This document shows positions 25,870 through 35,725 of a stretch of 64,000 nucleotides of DNA, in pieces. The notes under the pieces are model-generated. The model was not told the origin of the DNA. It saw only the letters and a list, made by a program, of their open reading frames with translations, and ran no database searches. The position numbers were made by a program, and so were the translations under genes. Numbering within the stretch: position 1 is the first letter of the stretch; each line of letters starts with the position of its first letter. This stretch comes from an uncultured Pelagibacteraceae bacterium (GTDB taxonomy: Bacteria; Pseudomonadota; Alphaproteobacteria; Pelagibacterales; Pelagibacteraceae). The stretch lies in NCBI GenBank assembly GCA_902523895.1, contig CABZAZ010000003.1, positions 62,001-126,000 on the forward strand, read 5' to 3'.

Positions 25870-26969
25870 TATATCAATTCCTGTTTTGTTATTTTAATTC
25901 CATAACCATCAAGTCCAATAACTTTTTTTAAAGATCTAGTAATTAATATCATATTTTTAATTTTAAGATCTTTAATTATTTGCGCTCCAATTCCATAATT
26001 TTTAATTGATTTTTCATTTCCTTTTTTGACAAATTCTTTATTCTTATATTTTTTTAATGTCTGTGTTACTGACCTTAAATTTGAATCTTTTATAAACACT
26101 AAAACACAATTTTGGTAATTCTTAAAATAATTCAAAGTTTTGTTGAATGAATTGGGTAACTTTTGATTTATTAAATAATTTTGAACAATATTAGATGAAA
26201 TTACTCTAACTCTTGGAGTGATACTTCTTTTAATTTTACCTTTTATAAGAGCAAAATGTTCAGCACCATCTAATAAGTTTTCATAAATTCTAATTTTATA
26301 TTTTTGATTTTTTACTTTGATTTGGCTCTGCTTTTTGAACCTTATAAGTTTCTCTTTCTTTAATCTATAAGCGATCAAATCCTCTATTTTGGCAATTTTA
26401 AGATTATGTTTTTCTGCAAAATTAAATAGATCTTGACCTTTTGCCATTGTGCCATTTTCATTCATAATTTCACAAATAACTGCAGAATTATTTTTTTTTG
26501 CTAGTTTTGATATATCAACAGAGGCTTCAGTATGACCTGCTCTTACAAGAACACCTCCGTCTTTAGCAATAATTGGGAAAACATGTCCAGGTGATACTAT
26601 TTCTTTTTTATTAACATTTTTTTTTGATGCAATCTTGATTGTTTTAGATCTATCCTTAGCCGATATTCCTGTAGTAATTCCTTTTTTTGCTTCAATAGAA
26701 ATTGTAAAGGCTGTCTTATTTCTTGATTGATTTACAGGAGACATTAACGATAAATTCAACCTCTTTGCCTGTAAACTATCCATTGCCAGGCAGATTAAAC
26801 CGCGACCATACTTTGCCATAAAATTAATATTTTTTGCTGTTGAGTCTGATGACGATATTACTAAATCACCCTCATTTTCTCTTTTTTCATCATCAACCAG
26901 AATGAACATGCCTCCCTTTTTGGCAACACTTATAATTGTTTCAATTGATGCAAAATTATTTTTTTTCAT
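25869..26969 (-). CDS. ribB: RibBA: DHBP synthase fused to a degenerate GTP cyclohydrolase II domain
   Basis: Residues 1 to about 205 are 3,4-dihydroxy-2-butanone-4-phosphate synthase with intact motifs DDEKRENEGD, FMAKYGRGLICLA, SAKDRSKTI and RAGHTEASVD. Residues about 210-366 align with GTP cyclohydrolase II, including the tail YGIGAQIIKDLKIKNMILIT and LDGYGIKI. The zinc-binding C-x-GD-x-F-...-C-x-C region is missing: after PRVRVISSN no Cys cluster follows. The second domain should therefore lack cyclohydrolase activity, as in RibBX-like proteins of some alphaproteobacteria. Another enzyme elsewhere would have to provide RibA. Confidence 0.9.
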   Translation of the reverse strand: MKKNNFASIETIISVAKKGGMFILVDDEKRENEGDLVISSSDSTAKNINFMAKYGRGLICLAMDSLQAKRLNLSLMSPVNQSRNKTAFTISIEAKKGITTGISAKDRSKTIKIASKKNVNKKEIVSPGHVFPIIAKDGGVLVRAGHTEASVDISKLAKKNNSAVICEIMNENGTMAKGQDLFNFAEKHNLKIAKIEDLIAYRLKKEKLIRFKKQSQIKVKNQKYKIRIYENLLDGAEHFALIKGKIKRSITPRVRVISSNIVQNYLINQKLPNSFNKTLNYFKNYQNCVLVFIKDSNLRSVTQTLKKYKNKEFVKKGNEKSIKNYGIGAQIIKDLKIKNMILITRSLKKVIGLDGYGIKITKQELI

Positions 26970-27549
26970 AAAAATAATTTCTAACGTATTTAGACAAGAT
27001 ATCTATCTCAATGTTAACTAAACCATGTTTATTCAGTTTAGATAAATTAGTTTCCTTATAAGTATGTGGAATTATCCAAATTTGGAAACCTTTTTTTGTT
27101 ACTTTTGAAATCGTAAGTGAGATTCCGTTTACACAAATTGAAGCTTTTTCAATAAGATATTTTCTCTCTTTTTTAGGGATCTCAAAATCAAAAATAAATG
27201 ATTTATCAATTTTTTTTATATTTAATACCTTTGCAACTGTATCAACATGACCTTGACAAATATGCCCTGAAATTTTAGTTCCATATTTCAATGGTAGCTC
27301 TAAATTAATTGTGTCTTTGTTCTTTATATATTTAAATTTAGAACGGATTATTGTTTCTTTTGAAAGGTAAAATTCCATCAATTTTGACTTGTAGGAAATC
27401 AAAGTTAAACATACACCATCACATGCAACTGATAATCCAATATCTTTTTTTGATACTTTTAGTTTACTTTTTACAAATATATTAATTCCTTTAGGTCTTT
27501 TGACAATTTTTTTAATTATACCTTGATTATATATTATTCCATTAAACAT
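26956..27549 (-). CDS. ribE: Riboflavin synthase, alpha chain
   Basis: Dismutates two lumazines to riboflavin. The 197 residues contain two lumazine-binding repeats: repeat one (MFNGIIYNQGIIKKI... DIGLSVACDGVCLTLIS) and repeat two (SGHICQGHVDTVAKV... ASICVNGISLTISKV). The N-terminal MFxG(I)I and SVxxDGVCLT segments are diagnostic. It overlaps ribBA by 14 bases and follows ribD by one base. Confidence 0.95.
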   Translation of the reverse strand: MFNGIIYNQGIIKKIVKRPKGINIFVKSKLKVSKKDIGLSVACDGVCLTLISYKSKLMEFYLSKETIIRSKFKYIKNKDTINLELPLKYGTKISGHICQGHVDTVAKVLNIKKIDKSFIFDFEIPKKERKYLIEKASICVNGISLTISKVTKKGFQIWIIPHTYKETNLSKLNKHGLVNIEIDILSKYVRNYFYEKK

Positions 27550-27550
27550 A

Positions 27551-28657
27551 TTAATTTTTATACAATGTTATTTTATTGTTCCCTAAATTAAGTTTTAGGT
27601 TTATCTTTTTTTTATATTTCTGTTTTAACAAATTTAAGCTATTAAAATATAAATATTTTGATTTTTTTGAGAGTTTTTTATTGCTTTCGTAAAAATAAAA
27701 TCTATTGAAAATTTTATTTTTTAATAGATGGTTAGTTAGTTCATCACCCCCTTCTATTAATAAATTTCTGCAATTCATTTTATATAGTCTTTTTAATAGA
27801 ATTTTAAAATCAAATCTTCCTTGATTATCAATTTTAGAGAATATCAAATTTACTCCTCTTTTTTTAAAGTTTAAAATTTTAGATTTACTTGCTCTATTGT
27901 AAAAAATAATAGTATTAAATTTATCAGCTGTTTTCATGATAAAACTATTAATTTTTGTATTTAGATTGTTATCTAAGATGATTCTTTTTGGAGAGTATTT
28001 TTTTAAGCCCTTTAATCTACAATTTAATTTAGGATTATCATTATTTAAAGTTTTATATGAAATCATCAATGAATCATTCTTATATCTTAATAGATGAGTA
28101 AATCTATCAGCCTTAGCATTGGTAATTTTTCTATCCAATTTGCTATAAATTAGATTGTTTTTTGAAACAGCTATTTTACCAGTAACATATGGCAATCTTT
28201 TTTTTCTATTAAAAAAATATGTTGAATAAAAATTTTTAACTTTTTCTCCCAAAAGCCCTTTTCTTATCTTAATCCTCTTTGTTTTTAAAATTTTAAAACT
28301 CTTATTCCTAACTCTAACATCAATATCTGGAACTGAATAAATAACCTCTGAAATTTTAGATTTTACTATTAAATCTGTACATGGTGGTGTGACACCGTGA
28401 TGGCAGCATGGTTCCAAGGTCACATACATTTTAGATCCACTCAAATTTTCTATTGAATTCTTGATTGCATTAGACTCTGCATGAGGTCTTCCATTAATTG
28501 ACGTTTGACCAATAGAAATAATCCTATCATTTTTAACAATTACACATCCAACAGAAGGATTTAATCCTGTATGACCATATCGGGACTCAGCCAGTTTTAA
28601 GGCTATCTCCATGTATAATTTGTCTTTTGATGAAAATTTATCTTTTTTTGTAGACAT
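27551..28657 (-). CDS. ribD: RibD: riboflavin deaminase/reductase
   Basis: Bifunctional enzyme for the second and third riboflavin steps. The N-terminal deaminase domain (about 1-150) has the zinc site HAESNAI and [18 protein letters not shown]. The C-terminal reductase domain (about 155-368) has [24 protein letters not shown] and [14 protein letters not shown]. The length of 368 residues is normal. The start overlaps the end of nrdR by 20 bases; M-S-T-K-K-D is the only good start before the conserved [10 protein letters not shown]. Confidence 0.95.
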   Translation of the reverse strand: MSTKKDKFSSKDKLYMEIALKLAESRYGHTGLNPSVGCVIVKNDRIISIGQTSINGRPHAESNAIKNSIENLSGSKMYVTLEPCCHHGVTPPCTDLIVKSKISEVIYSVPDIDVRVRNKSFKILKTKRIKIRKGLLGEKVKNFYSTYFFNRKKRLPYVTGKIAVSKNNLIYSKLDRKITNAKADRFTHLLRYKNDSLMISYKTLNNDNPKLNCRLKGLKKYSPKRIILDNNLNTKINSFIMKTADKFNTIIFYNRASKSKILNFKKRGVNLIFSKIDNQGRFDFKILLKRLYKMNCRNLLIEGGDELTNHLLKNKIFNRFYFYESNKKLSKKSKYLYFNSLNLLKQKYKKKINLKLNLGNNKITLYKN

Positions 28658-29096
28658 CTAACTTGTCCACAAATTGTACGAAATCTTTTTCTTCTCTAAA
28701 ATTTCTGTATACAGAAGCAAAACGAACATAAGCGACAGGATCTAACTCTTTTAATCCTTCCATAACCATTGTTCCTATAGTATTAGACGAAATTTCGTTT
28801 TGACCTAGATCTTCTACTGATCTAGAGATTTTACTTATAAATTTCTCAACTGTTTCTGTATCTAAAGGTCTCTTTTTTAAAGCAATATAAATTGATTTTG
28901 CTAGTTTATCTCTATCGAATGATGATTTTCTTCCATTCTTTTTAACTACCATGAGTTCTCTATACTGAATTCTCTCAAATGTAGTAAATCTCTCACCACA
29001 AACACATAATCTTCTTCTGCGAATAGCAGTGCCATCTTCAGTAGGACGAGAATCTACAACGGAAGTCTCACCTTTTTTTGCACAAGGACAAATCAT
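28638..29096 (-). CDS. nrdR: Transcriptional repressor NrdR with unusual zinc cysteines
   Basis: ATP-cone repressor of ribonucleotide reductase genes, 152 residues. The N-terminal ribbon reads [17 protein letters not shown] and [17 protein letters not shown]. In E. coli NrdR both Cys pairs are Cys-x2-Cys (CPFC and CLVC); here both are Cys-x-Cys (CPC and CVC). The ATP-cone ([20 protein letters not shown]... to [12 protein letters not shown]) is intact. It lies 3 bases after glyA, before the riboflavin genes, as in many alphaproteobacteria. Confidence 0.92.
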   Translation of the reverse strand: MICPCAKKGETSVVDSRPTEDGTAIRRRRLCVCGERFTTFERIQYRELMVVKKNGRKSSFDRDKLAKSIYIALKKRPLDTETVEKFISKISRSVEDLGQNEISSNTIGTMVMEGLKELDPVAYVRFASVYRNFREEKDFVQFVDKLDVYKKR

Positions 29097-29099
29097 GAA

Positions 29100-30407
29100 C
29101 TATAGATTCTTGTATATCGGGAACGATGAAGTTAAAGAGATAACTTCATTTTTTACTTCATTTTCTATTTTGCTATTATCTGTTGGATTTTCTGATAAGC
29201 CTTTAATTGTTTTTGTAATTAATTCACCTACCGTCTTGAATTCATTTAAACCAAAACCTCTTGTGGTTGCCGCTTGAGTTCCAAGTCTTATACCAGAAGT
29301 AATCATTGGTTTTTCTGTATCAAAAGGAATTCCATTTTTATTACAAGTAATATTTGCTCTTGAAAGACTTTCAGCAGCTAGGTTACCCTTAACATTATAA
29401 GGTCTCAAATCGACTAACATTAAATGTGTATCAGTTCCGTTAGAATAAATTTTAAAACCATTATTTTTTAAAGTTTCAGCTAACATTTTTGCATTTGCTA
29501 GAACCGATTTTATGTAATCTTTAAATTCTGGTTGTAAAGCTTCTAGAAAACCTGCAGCTTTAGCAGCGATAACATGCATTAATGGACCACCTTGGTATCC
29601 AGGAAAAACCGCTGTGTTAAATTTTTTCGCAAGATCCTCATGATTAGTTAAAATTATTCCCCCTCTTGCACTTCTAAAAACTTTATGTGTTGTTGATGTA
29701 ACAACATGAGCATGATCACATGGGTTTGGATATCCTTTTCCTGCAACTAAGCCAGAAAAATGTGCCATATCAACCATTAGATAAGCACCAACTTTATCAG
29801 CAATTTCTCTAAATCTTTTAAAATCTATTACTCTTGAGTAAGCACTTCCACCAGCTATAATTAATTTCGGTTTATGTTCTAAAGCAAGTTTTTCAACATT
29901 ATCATAGTCTATGAGTTCAGATTTTTTATCCACATCATAACTAATTGCATTAAACCATTTACCTGACATTGAAATTTTTAAACCGTGAGTTATATGTCCC
30001 CCAGAATTTAAACTCATTCCCATAAATGTATCACCTGGACTTAATAAAGCTAAAAATACTGCACCATTAGCTTGTGCACCTGAGTGAGGTTGAGAATTTG
30101 CAAATTTACAATTGAATAATTTTTTTAATCTATCATTTGCAAGATTTTCTGCGACATCAACATGTTCACAACCGTTATAATAACGCTTACCTGGATAGCC
30201 TTCTGCATATTTGTTTGTTAATACTGAACCTTGGGCTTCCAAAACAGCTTGAGAAACTATATTTTCTGACGCAATTAACTCAATATGTTGTTGCTGTCTT
30301 ATTAGTTCATCTTTAATAGCTTTATATAACTCAGGATCTTTTACGGATAAACCATCCTCAAAAAAACTTTTATAGCTATCATTTAAATAACTCTTTTCAC
30401 TAGACAT
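29100..30407 (-). CDS. glyA: Serine hydroxymethyltransferase
   Basis: PLP enzyme that interconverts serine and glycine with tetrahydrofolate. The protein has 435 residues. [20 protein letters not shown] near 36-55, [17 protein letters not shown] near 60-76, [13 protein letters not shown], and the PLP-lysine motif [19 protein letters not shown] near 226-244 identify it. It follows rpiB by 2 bases. Glycine and methylene-folate link it to the sarcosine oxidase of this window. Confidence 0.97.
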   Translation of the reverse strand: MSSEKSYLNDSYKSFFEDGLSVKDPELYKAIKDELIRQQQHIELIASENIVSQAVLEAQGSVLTNKYAEGYPGKRYYNGCEHVDVAENLANDRLKKLFNCKFANSQPHSGAQANGAVFLALLSPGDTFMGMSLNSGGHITHGLKISMSGKWFNAISYDVDKKSELIDYDNVEKLALEHKPKLIIAGGSAYSRVIDFKRFREIADKVGAYLMVDMAHFSGLVAGKGYPNPCDHAHVVTSTTHKVFRSARGGIILTNHEDLAKKFNTAVFPGYQGGPLMHVIAAKAAGFLEALQPEFKDYIKSVLANAKMLAETLKNNGFKIYSNGTDTHLMLVDLRPYNVKGNLAAESLSRANITCNKNGIPFDTEKPMITSGIRLGTQAATTRGFGLNEFKTVGELITKTIKGLSENPTDNSKIENEVKNEVISLTSSFPIYKNL

Positions 30408-30409
30408 AA

Positions 30410-30835
30410 TTAAATTTTTTTAATCCTTCTTAAGTGTCTGCCGCCATCAAATTTAGTATTTAAAAAAATTCTTACAAATTTGAAAGCATTTTTTTTACTA
30501 ATTAATCTAGAACCTAATGTAATGATGTTTGCATCATTATGCAATCTGGATAATTTGGTAGATTTTGCGTTAAAACACTGAGCTGCACGTATATTTTTAT
30601 GCTTATTTGCCGCAATATTCATTCCTGTACCTGAGCCACATACAAGGATTCCAACATTATTTTTACTAATTTTGACTTTTTTTGCTAATTTATGTGCGTA
30701 ATCAGGATAATCAACACTATTATCATTTACAGGTCCAAGATCTCTAAGATTTAATTTTTTACTTTTAAGGTATTTTTTTATAGCTTCTTTTAATTTAAAA
30801 CCGGCGTGATCTGAGGAAATAAAAATTTTTTTCAA
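30410..30835 (-). CDS. rpiB: Ribose-5-phosphate isomerase B
   Basis: Interconverts ribose-5-phosphate and ribulose-5-phosphate. I start it at the TTG at 30835, giving 141 residues beginning [19 protein letters not shown], since family members begin here. A longer ATG frame to 30970 would run inside the upstream oxygenase gene. Motifs are [15 protein letters not shown] near 45-52 and [14 protein letters not shown] near 68-81 with the catalytic Cys. The TTG lies one base after the oxygenase stop, so translation is likely coupled. Confidence 0.9.
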   Translation of the reverse strand: MKKIFISSDHAGFKLKEAIKKYLKSKKLNLRDLGPVNDNSVDYPDYAHKLAKKVKISKNNVGILVCGSGTGMNIAANKHKNIRAAQCFNAKSTKLSRLHNDANIITLGSRLISKKNAFKFVRIFLNTKFDGGRHLRRIKKI

Positions 30836-30836
30836 A

Positions 30837-31475
30837 TTAGTTGAACTTGTAATCCAAAACACATGCAACAAGATGTATTCTATTTTCTTCACCACCATTA
30901 AAGGCGTTATGGTATTTTGTATTATTTGTAATCCAAACCGATCCATCTGCTGGCATGTGTTTAGCAACATTATCTATAACCATAATGCAACCAGGGTTCG
31001 TGATTATAGGTATATGCAATCTAGGCTCTGGATCTCTATGCCAACTTAAAGTTGATCGTGGCTCCTTAAGTAAAATTCTCATCCTACCTAATTTATACTT
31101 TGAGGACAAAACATCATACACATGTTTAAAGTAAGTATTATCGTAATCTTTAACAAATTCACTATATGCAGATTCATTTATTGCTCCTTCCCTCATTACT
31201 TCTTTGCCAGATCTGTCAGGTTTTGTCCAATAAAGACCTCTTGCTTTATTTCCTTTGATAGAATCTGGATCACCAGGAATTTGCGTTAAAGATATGGCAC
31301 CAAAATGCGTAACACCTGCGTCTTCAAACTTTTTAGTCTGAATAATTTGATTATACGCTTCTTGAAGTTTTGAGATGTCAAATTTTATTTCTTGTTTTTG
31401 GAAGTCGCTAAAATCTAAAACTCGTTCTTCTTTTTTAACATTTAAATTTATTATCTTTGTATTTTCAACTGCCAT
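30837..31475 (-). CDS. Aspartyl/asparaginyl beta-hydroxylase-like oxygenase
   Basis: A 212-residue protein with a cupin-type Fe(II)/2-oxoglutarate core. SWHRDPEPRLHIPIITNPGC near 143-162 supplies the His-x-Asp of the facial triad, and GSVWITNNTKYHNAFNGGEENRIHLVAC near 178-205 supplies the second His and the Arg that binds 2-oxoglutarate. Similar to the Asp_Arg_Hydrox family. The substrate is unknown. It is the first gene of the rpiB-glyA-nrdR run, divergent from hemB across 74 bases. Confidence 0.78.
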   Translation of the reverse strand: MAVENTKIINLNVKKEERVLDFSDFQKQEIKFDISKLQEAYNQIIQTKKFEDAGVTHFGAISLTQIPGDPDSIKGNKARGLYWTKPDRSGKEVMREGAINESAYSEFVKDYDNTYFKHVYDVLSSKYKLGRMRILLKEPRSTLSWHRDPEPRLHIPIITNPGCIMVIDNVAKHMPADGSVWITNNTKYHNAFNGGEENRIHLVACVLDYKFN

Positions 31476-31549
31476 CGTGATTGCTTTGTACCTTTTTTAC
31501 TATATATGTGTATATTACATTTGTCGCATTTTTAAAATAAAAATTAAAT

Positions 31550-32539
31550 ATGATTACAGGAAAATATCCTAGTTTAAGACTAAGAAGAAATAGAAAAAAC
31601 AGCTGGTCAAGAAGACTTGTCTCAGAAAACAATTTATCACCGAATGACTTTATACTTCCTATATTCTTGATTGAGGGTAAAAACAAGACACAACCTATAA
31701 AATCTATGCCGGGTGTATATAGATATTCTATTGATAAATTAGGAATAATCTTAGATCGAGCTATTAAAAATCAGATACCTATGGTTGCTTTATTTCCTTA
31801 TACATCACCTAAAATAAAAGATGATTTAGGAAGTGAAGCTCTAAATGAAGATAATTTAGTATGTAAAGCTATAAAATACATTAAAAAAAGATACAAAAAC
31901 AAAATTGGAATAATGTGTGATGTAGCTCTGGATCCTTACACAAAACATGGTCATGATGGAATTCTCAAATCAAACAATGTAATGAATGACGAAACTATAG
32001 AAATCTTAATTCAGCAATCTTTATTACAAGCTCAAATGGGATGTGATGTGTTAGCACCATCAGATATGATGGATGGACGAATTGGAAGAATTAGAAAAGC
32101 TCTAGACAAAGGAAACTTCAAAAATACTCAAATTCTCTCTTATGCAGTTAAATATGCCTCTAACTTTTATGGGCCTTTTAGAGATGCTGTTGGATCTAAG
32201 GTTGCCTTAAAAGGAGATAAAAAAACTTATCAAATGGATTTTAGGAATTATGATGAAGCAATAAGAGAGGTGGCTTTAGATATAAAAGAGGGTGCAGATA
32301 TGGTCATGGTAAAACCTGGGTTACCTTATCTTGATATTATAAGATCAATAAAAAATAAATTTAAAATCCCAGTTTTTGCCTACCAAGTTTCTGGTGAATA
32401 TAGCATGTTATCCAATGCTGTAGCAAAAAAAATAATAAATAAAGATGCGATATTTGAAAACTTAATGAGTTTTAAAAGAGCTGGTGCAAACGCAATAGTA
32501 AGTTATTACGCAGATAGATTAAATGAAATTTTACCTTAA
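31550..32539 (+). CDS. hemB: Delta-aminolevulinic acid dehydratase (porphobilinogen synthase)
   Basis: Condenses two 5-aminolevulinates to porphobilinogen in tetrapyrrole synthesis. The 329 residues show RLRRNRKNSWSRRLV at the start, the catalytic MVKPGLPYLDII lysine region near 252-263, and GDKKTYQMDFRN near 222-233. At the metal site CDVALDPYTKHGHDG (near 124) the three cysteines of zinc enzymes are not all present: Asp and Ala replace them, as in Mg2+-dependent forms. The stop abuts the recO stop with no gap. Confidence 0.96.
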   Translation: MITGKYPSLRLRRNRKNSWSRRLVSENNLSPNDFILPIFLIEGKNKTQPIKSMPGVYRYSIDKLGIILDRAIKNQIPMVALFPYTSPKIKDDLGSEALNEDNLVCKAIKYIKKRYKNKIGIMCDVALDPYTKHGHDGILKSNNVMNDETIEILIQQSLLQAQMGCDVLAPSDMMDGRIGRIRKALDKGNFKNTQILSYAVKYASNFYGPFRDAVGSKVALKGDKKTYQMDFRNYDEAIREVALDIKEGADMVMVKPGLPYLDIIRSIKNKFKIPVFAYQVSGEYSMLSNAVAKKIINKDAIFENLMSFKRAGANAIVSYYADRLNEILP

Positions 32540-33220
32540 TTATCTCAGTGAATTTATGAACTGAGTTCTGCTAATTGGATAGTTTAAGTTATTTGGTTTT
32601 AATATGGCTTTTTCTAAAAAGTCACTTACTAAATTCAATCCATTTAAAAGTATATTCAAATCATTAACTACAATTTTCTTATCAATTAAAAAATTTGGTA
32701 TTATCTTCTTTTCATTTTTAGATTTAACTACATATGTTATTTTATCATTTAATAACTCTTTGGTTGCAAAATTACTTAATTCTAAATCAAAACCTATGGT
32801 TTTGAGTAATTCTAATTCCCAAAAAATATAATCTTTTAACCACTCGTCATTTGAGAGTATCAAATAAAATTTGTCAATAAGGTCAAATATTTTAATATTA
32901 GATTGAGACTCAGCTGTTAATAAACGAATTAAACCCATTGCAGAATTAATGCATGAAAGTTTTTGAGAATTTTCAAAATATATAGGTGAATAAACTTTTT
33001 GGATTTCTAATTTAAAATATCCTAATTTATTATCAGATTTAGAGTTATAATTTAGATATAGTTGATTTCCAATTTGAAGATAATTTTTAATTTTTTTTGA
33101 AATACCACCAAAAATGATGCCAGATATTTTTCCATGATTTTTAGTGTAAAATTCCGAAATAACAGAATTTTCGTTATATCTATTTTTTGAAAGTAAAAAA
33201 CCTGTATCGTCCCAATTCAT
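32540..33220 (-). CDS. recO: DNA repair protein RecO
   Basis: A 226-residue recombination mediator that helps load RecA. The OB-fold start is MNWDDTGFLLSKNRYNENSVISEFYTKNHGKISGIIFGG-like, and the C-terminal helical part has LELSNFATKE. No zinc Cys cluster is seen. I take the ATG at 33220, which overlaps the rnc TGA (TGATG). The order rnc-recO after lepB is the usual alphaproteobacterial one. Confidence 0.9.
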   Translation of the reverse strand: MNWDDTGFLLSKNRYNENSVISEFYTKNHGKISGIIFGGISKKIKNYLQIGNQLYLNYNSKSDNKLGYFKLEIQKVYSPIYFENSQKLSCINSAMGLIRLLTAESQSNIKIFDLIDKFYLILSNDEWLKDYIFWELELLKTIGFDLELSNFATKELLNDKITYVVKSKNEKKIIPNFLIDKKIVVNDLNILLNGLNLVSDFLEKAILKPNNLNYPISRTQFINSLR

Positions 33221-33885
33221 CAAATCAAATTATCATTTAAACAAAGTAAAGCTGCATTCTGCTCTGCTTCTTTTTTGGATTTTCCCTCACCATTATAAAA
33301 TTTCGTATTTTGTAATTTTACAGCGACTCTGAAAATAGGCTTGTGTCTTGGGCCAGTATTAGAGATTATTTTATAAGTGGGCAGTTTTTTGAACTTTTTC
33401 AATGAAAACTCTTGAAGTTTTGTTTTTGCATCTATTTGAGTAATCACACTTTCTTTTATTTTTTTTTTCCACAATTCTAGTATAATTTTTTCTGTTACAT
33501 TAAATCCCCTATCAAGGTAAATAGCTCCAATTAAAGCCTCACAACTATCTGATATCACCTTATCCTCAATTGTAACTGATCTATTTTTTGGATTAAAAAT
33601 TAAAATATAATTTTGCAAATTAATACTTTTAGCAATTTCCAAACATGTCTTTTTATTTACTAATGAGGCATATTTTTTATCCAAAATTCCTTCCTTTTCT
33701 TCAGGATAGATCTCTAAAAGTTTTTTTGCGATAACTAAACCCAAGACTCTGTCTCCTAAAAACTCTATTTTTTCATTATTATTCATTTTATTAAAACTTT
33801 TATGAGTAAGACTTTGAACAAGTAAATTTTTATTTTTAAACTTATAATCTATTTTTTTTTCAAGTTTAGAATAATCAATTTTCAT
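33220..33885 (-). CDS. rnc: Ribonuclease III
   Basis: Double-strand RNA endonuclease for rRNA and mRNA processing. From the ATG at 33885 the protein has 221 residues. The nuclease domain has the signature NEKIEFLGDRVLGLVIAK near 37-54 and SDSCEALIGAIYLDRGF near 109-125 with the acidic metal ligands. The double-stranded RNA-binding domain (about 150-221) has TKLQEFSLKK and GEGKSKKEAEQNAALLCL. Start and end codons overlap those of lepB and recO (TGATG at both). Confidence 0.95.
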   Translation of the reverse strand: MKIDYSKLEKKIDYKFKNKNLLVQSLTHKSFNKMNNNEKIEFLGDRVLGLVIAKKLLEIYPEEKEGILDKKYASLVNKKTCLEIAKSINLQNYILIFNPKNRSVTIEDKVISDSCEALIGAIYLDRGFNVTEKIILELWKKKIKESVITQIDAKTKLQEFSLKKFKKLPTYKIISNTGPRHKPIFRVAVKLQNTKFYNGEGKSKKEAEQNAALLCLNDNLI

Positions 33886-34619
33886 CAAATAATTTTCTTA
33901 AAAAATCTGTCAAATCGAATAGATTTGTTCCATTTCCAAAAAGCAAAAATACTACCAACAGATCTATCAGATGAAAAAAAAATAAATCTTGCTTTACCAA
34001 CTAAATTATCTTCGTGAACATAACCCACACTCGTTAAATACCTGCTATCTTTTGAACAATCTCTATTATCACCTAAAAAGAAATAGTGATTTTTGGGAAC
34101 ATTAAAAACGTCTGAATTCTTAAAAGTAAAATTTTTAAGATAAACGGTTTTATATATTTTTCCGTTCGGTAGTTTTTCCTCAAATGTAAAAACATTTATA
34201 GTCTTATCCCCACAATAAATTGGATCTTTTTCTGAGATTTTAGACTTTAAAATTTCACTATTATTTAAATATAGGTTTGTGTCTATAAACTGAATTCTAT
34301 CACCTGGTAAACCAATAAGTCTTTTAATATAATCTGTTCTATTATCTGCAGGGGTTTTAAAAACTATTACATCGCCTCTTTGCGGCTTACTAGAAAAAAT
34401 TCTATTCTTTATAATTGGCGGACTAAATGGAAATGAATGCTTGCTATATCCATATGAATATTTTGTTACAAAAAGTCTATCTCCAACTAGTAAACCCGGT
34501 TCCATGGATGAAGATGGGATATAGAATGGTTGAATAATTAAGGATCTGATAATTATGGCTATTATAAAAGCATAAAAAAGTGTCTTAAAGTTTTCTATAA
34601 AAAATTTTTTATTAAACAT
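33885..34619 (-). CDS. lepB: Signal peptidase I
   Basis: Inner-membrane serine/lysine protease that removes Sec signal peptides. The 244 residues start with an anchor helix (about 8-28), then the nucleophile motif YIPSSSMEPGLLVGD near 33-47, the lysine motif DYIKRLIGLPGDRIQF near 92-107, and FFLGDNRDCSKDSR near 181-194. It overlaps acpS by 8 bases. The lepB-rnc-recO arrangement is conserved. Confidence 0.96.
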   Translation of the reverse strand: MFNKKFFIENFKTLFYAFIIAIIIRSLIIQPFYIPSSSMEPGLLVGDRLFVTKYSYGYSKHSFPFSPPIIKNRIFSSKPQRGDVIVFKTPADNRTDYIKRLIGLPGDRIQFIDTNLYLNNSEILKSKISEKDPIYCGDKTINVFTFEEKLPNGKIYKTVYLKNFTFKNSDVFNVPKNHYFFLGDNRDCSKDSRYLTSVGYVHEDNLVGKARFIFFSSDRSVGSIFAFWKWNKSIRFDRFFKKII

Positions 34620-35004
34620 TTTTTGCCTGAATTATAGTAAATGCAATTGAATATTCTTTTTCATCAGATATTGAAAGAAATATATCAATATTTTTCACTT
34701 TTAACGTTTTCAATATAATTTTTTTAGTTTTGTTATTTAGTCTAAAATATGGTTTGCCTAAATTATCATTTAAAATTTCAACATCTTTAAAATTTAACCC
34801 TTTTCTGAATCCAGTACCAAGCGCTTTAGAGAATGATTCTTTTGCTGCAAACTTTTTTGAAAAATAGATAGATTTATCTTTTACCAATCGAGAGTTTTTA
34901 ATTTCAAGCAAAGTGAATAATCTTGAGATAAAAGTTTTATTTTTAATAGAATTTTTAAGTCTTTTATTTTCAACAATATCTACACCGATACCTAAAATTT
35001 TCAT
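34612..35004 (-). CDS. acpS: Holo-[acyl-carrier-protein] synthase
   Basis: Transfers 4'-phosphopantetheine from CoA to the acyl carrier protein. The 130-residue length and the motifs GIGVDIVENKRLKN near 4-17 and FAAKESFSKALGTGFRKG near 52-69 are those of AcpS, with conserved Asp8 and Glu at about 56. The C-terminal SISDEKEYSIAF completes the fold. It follows pdxJ by one base, a common alphaproteobacterial pair. Confidence 0.95.
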   Translation of the reverse strand: MKILGIGVDIVENKRLKNSIKNKTFISRLFTLLEIKNSRLVKDKSIYFSKKFAAKESFSKALGTGFRKGLNFKDVEILNDNLGKPYFRLNNKTKKIILKTLKVKNIDIFLSISDEKEYSIAFTIIQAKNV

Positions 35005-35005
35005 T

Positions 35006-35725
35006 CTAATTTTTGATAATTCTTTTAAATTTCTTTATGACAAATGGTAAACCATAAAAAATAGACTCACCAATAATAAAATGCCCAATATTAAATTCTA
35101 CTATTTCATTTATCTTGGTAAGTATCTTAGTAGACTTAAAATCCAGGCCGTGTCCTGCATGCACCTCCACACCAATTTTTGATGCCAATATTGCACATTT
35201 CTTGATCTTTAAAAATTCCTTAATGAAAGATTTTTTTGATTTTATCAGATTGGAAAAATGTCCTGTATGTATTTCAATACAATCAGCACCTATTTCTTTA
35301 GACAAATAAATATCTTTTATATTTGGGTTTATAAATAAACTTGTTCTAATATTTTTTTTTTTAAATTGTGATATTATTTTTTTGATTTTATTTTTATTTT
35401 TTTTTAAATCTAAACCACCTTCAGTTGTTATTTCATTTCTATTTTCAGGTACAATACAAATAAATTTTGGTTTTATTCTTAAAGCGTTTTTTACGATATT
35501 ACTATTTGTTGATATTTCTAAATTTACTAATAATTTTTTTATTGAACAAATTTTTTTTGCGTCTAAATCTCTTATGTGTCTCCTGTCTTCTCGAAGGTGT
35601 ATGGTAATAGAGTCGGCGCCTTTTTTTTTAACAAATAATGCAGCTTTATATGGGTCAGGATGAATTTCACCCCTAGCATTTCGAACTGTCGCAACATGAT
35701 CAATATTTACTCCTAATCTTTTCAC
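35006..35725 (-). CDS. pdxJ: Pyridoxine 5'-phosphate synthase
   Basis: Closes the pyridoxine ring in the deoxyxylulose-dependent vitamin B6 pathway. The 239-residue TIM barrel begins RLGVNIDHVATVRNARG and contains DSITIHLREDRRHI near 35-48 and VHAGHGLDFKSTK near 186-198, plus the FNIGHFIIGESIFYGL end. Its ATG overlaps the pyrE stop by 4 bases. PdxA is not in the window. Confidence 0.96.
   Translation of the reverse strand: MKRLGVNIDHVATVRNARGEIHPDPYKAALFVKKKGADSITIHLREDRRHIRDLDAKKICSIKKLLVNLEISTNSNIVKNALRIKPKFICIVPENRNEITTEGGLDLKKNKNKIKKIISQFKKKNIRTSLFINPNIKDIYLSKEIGADCIEIHTGHFSNLIKSKKSFIKEFLKIKKCAILASKIGVEVHAGHGLDFKSTKILTKINEIVEFNIGHFIIGESIFYGLPFVIKKFKRIIKN

Noticed and set aside
30836-30970. 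Long N-terminal extension of rpiB
   Set aside because: It lies inside the conserved oxygenase gene in another frame and has no RpiB similarity; a TTG start at 30835 fits the family.
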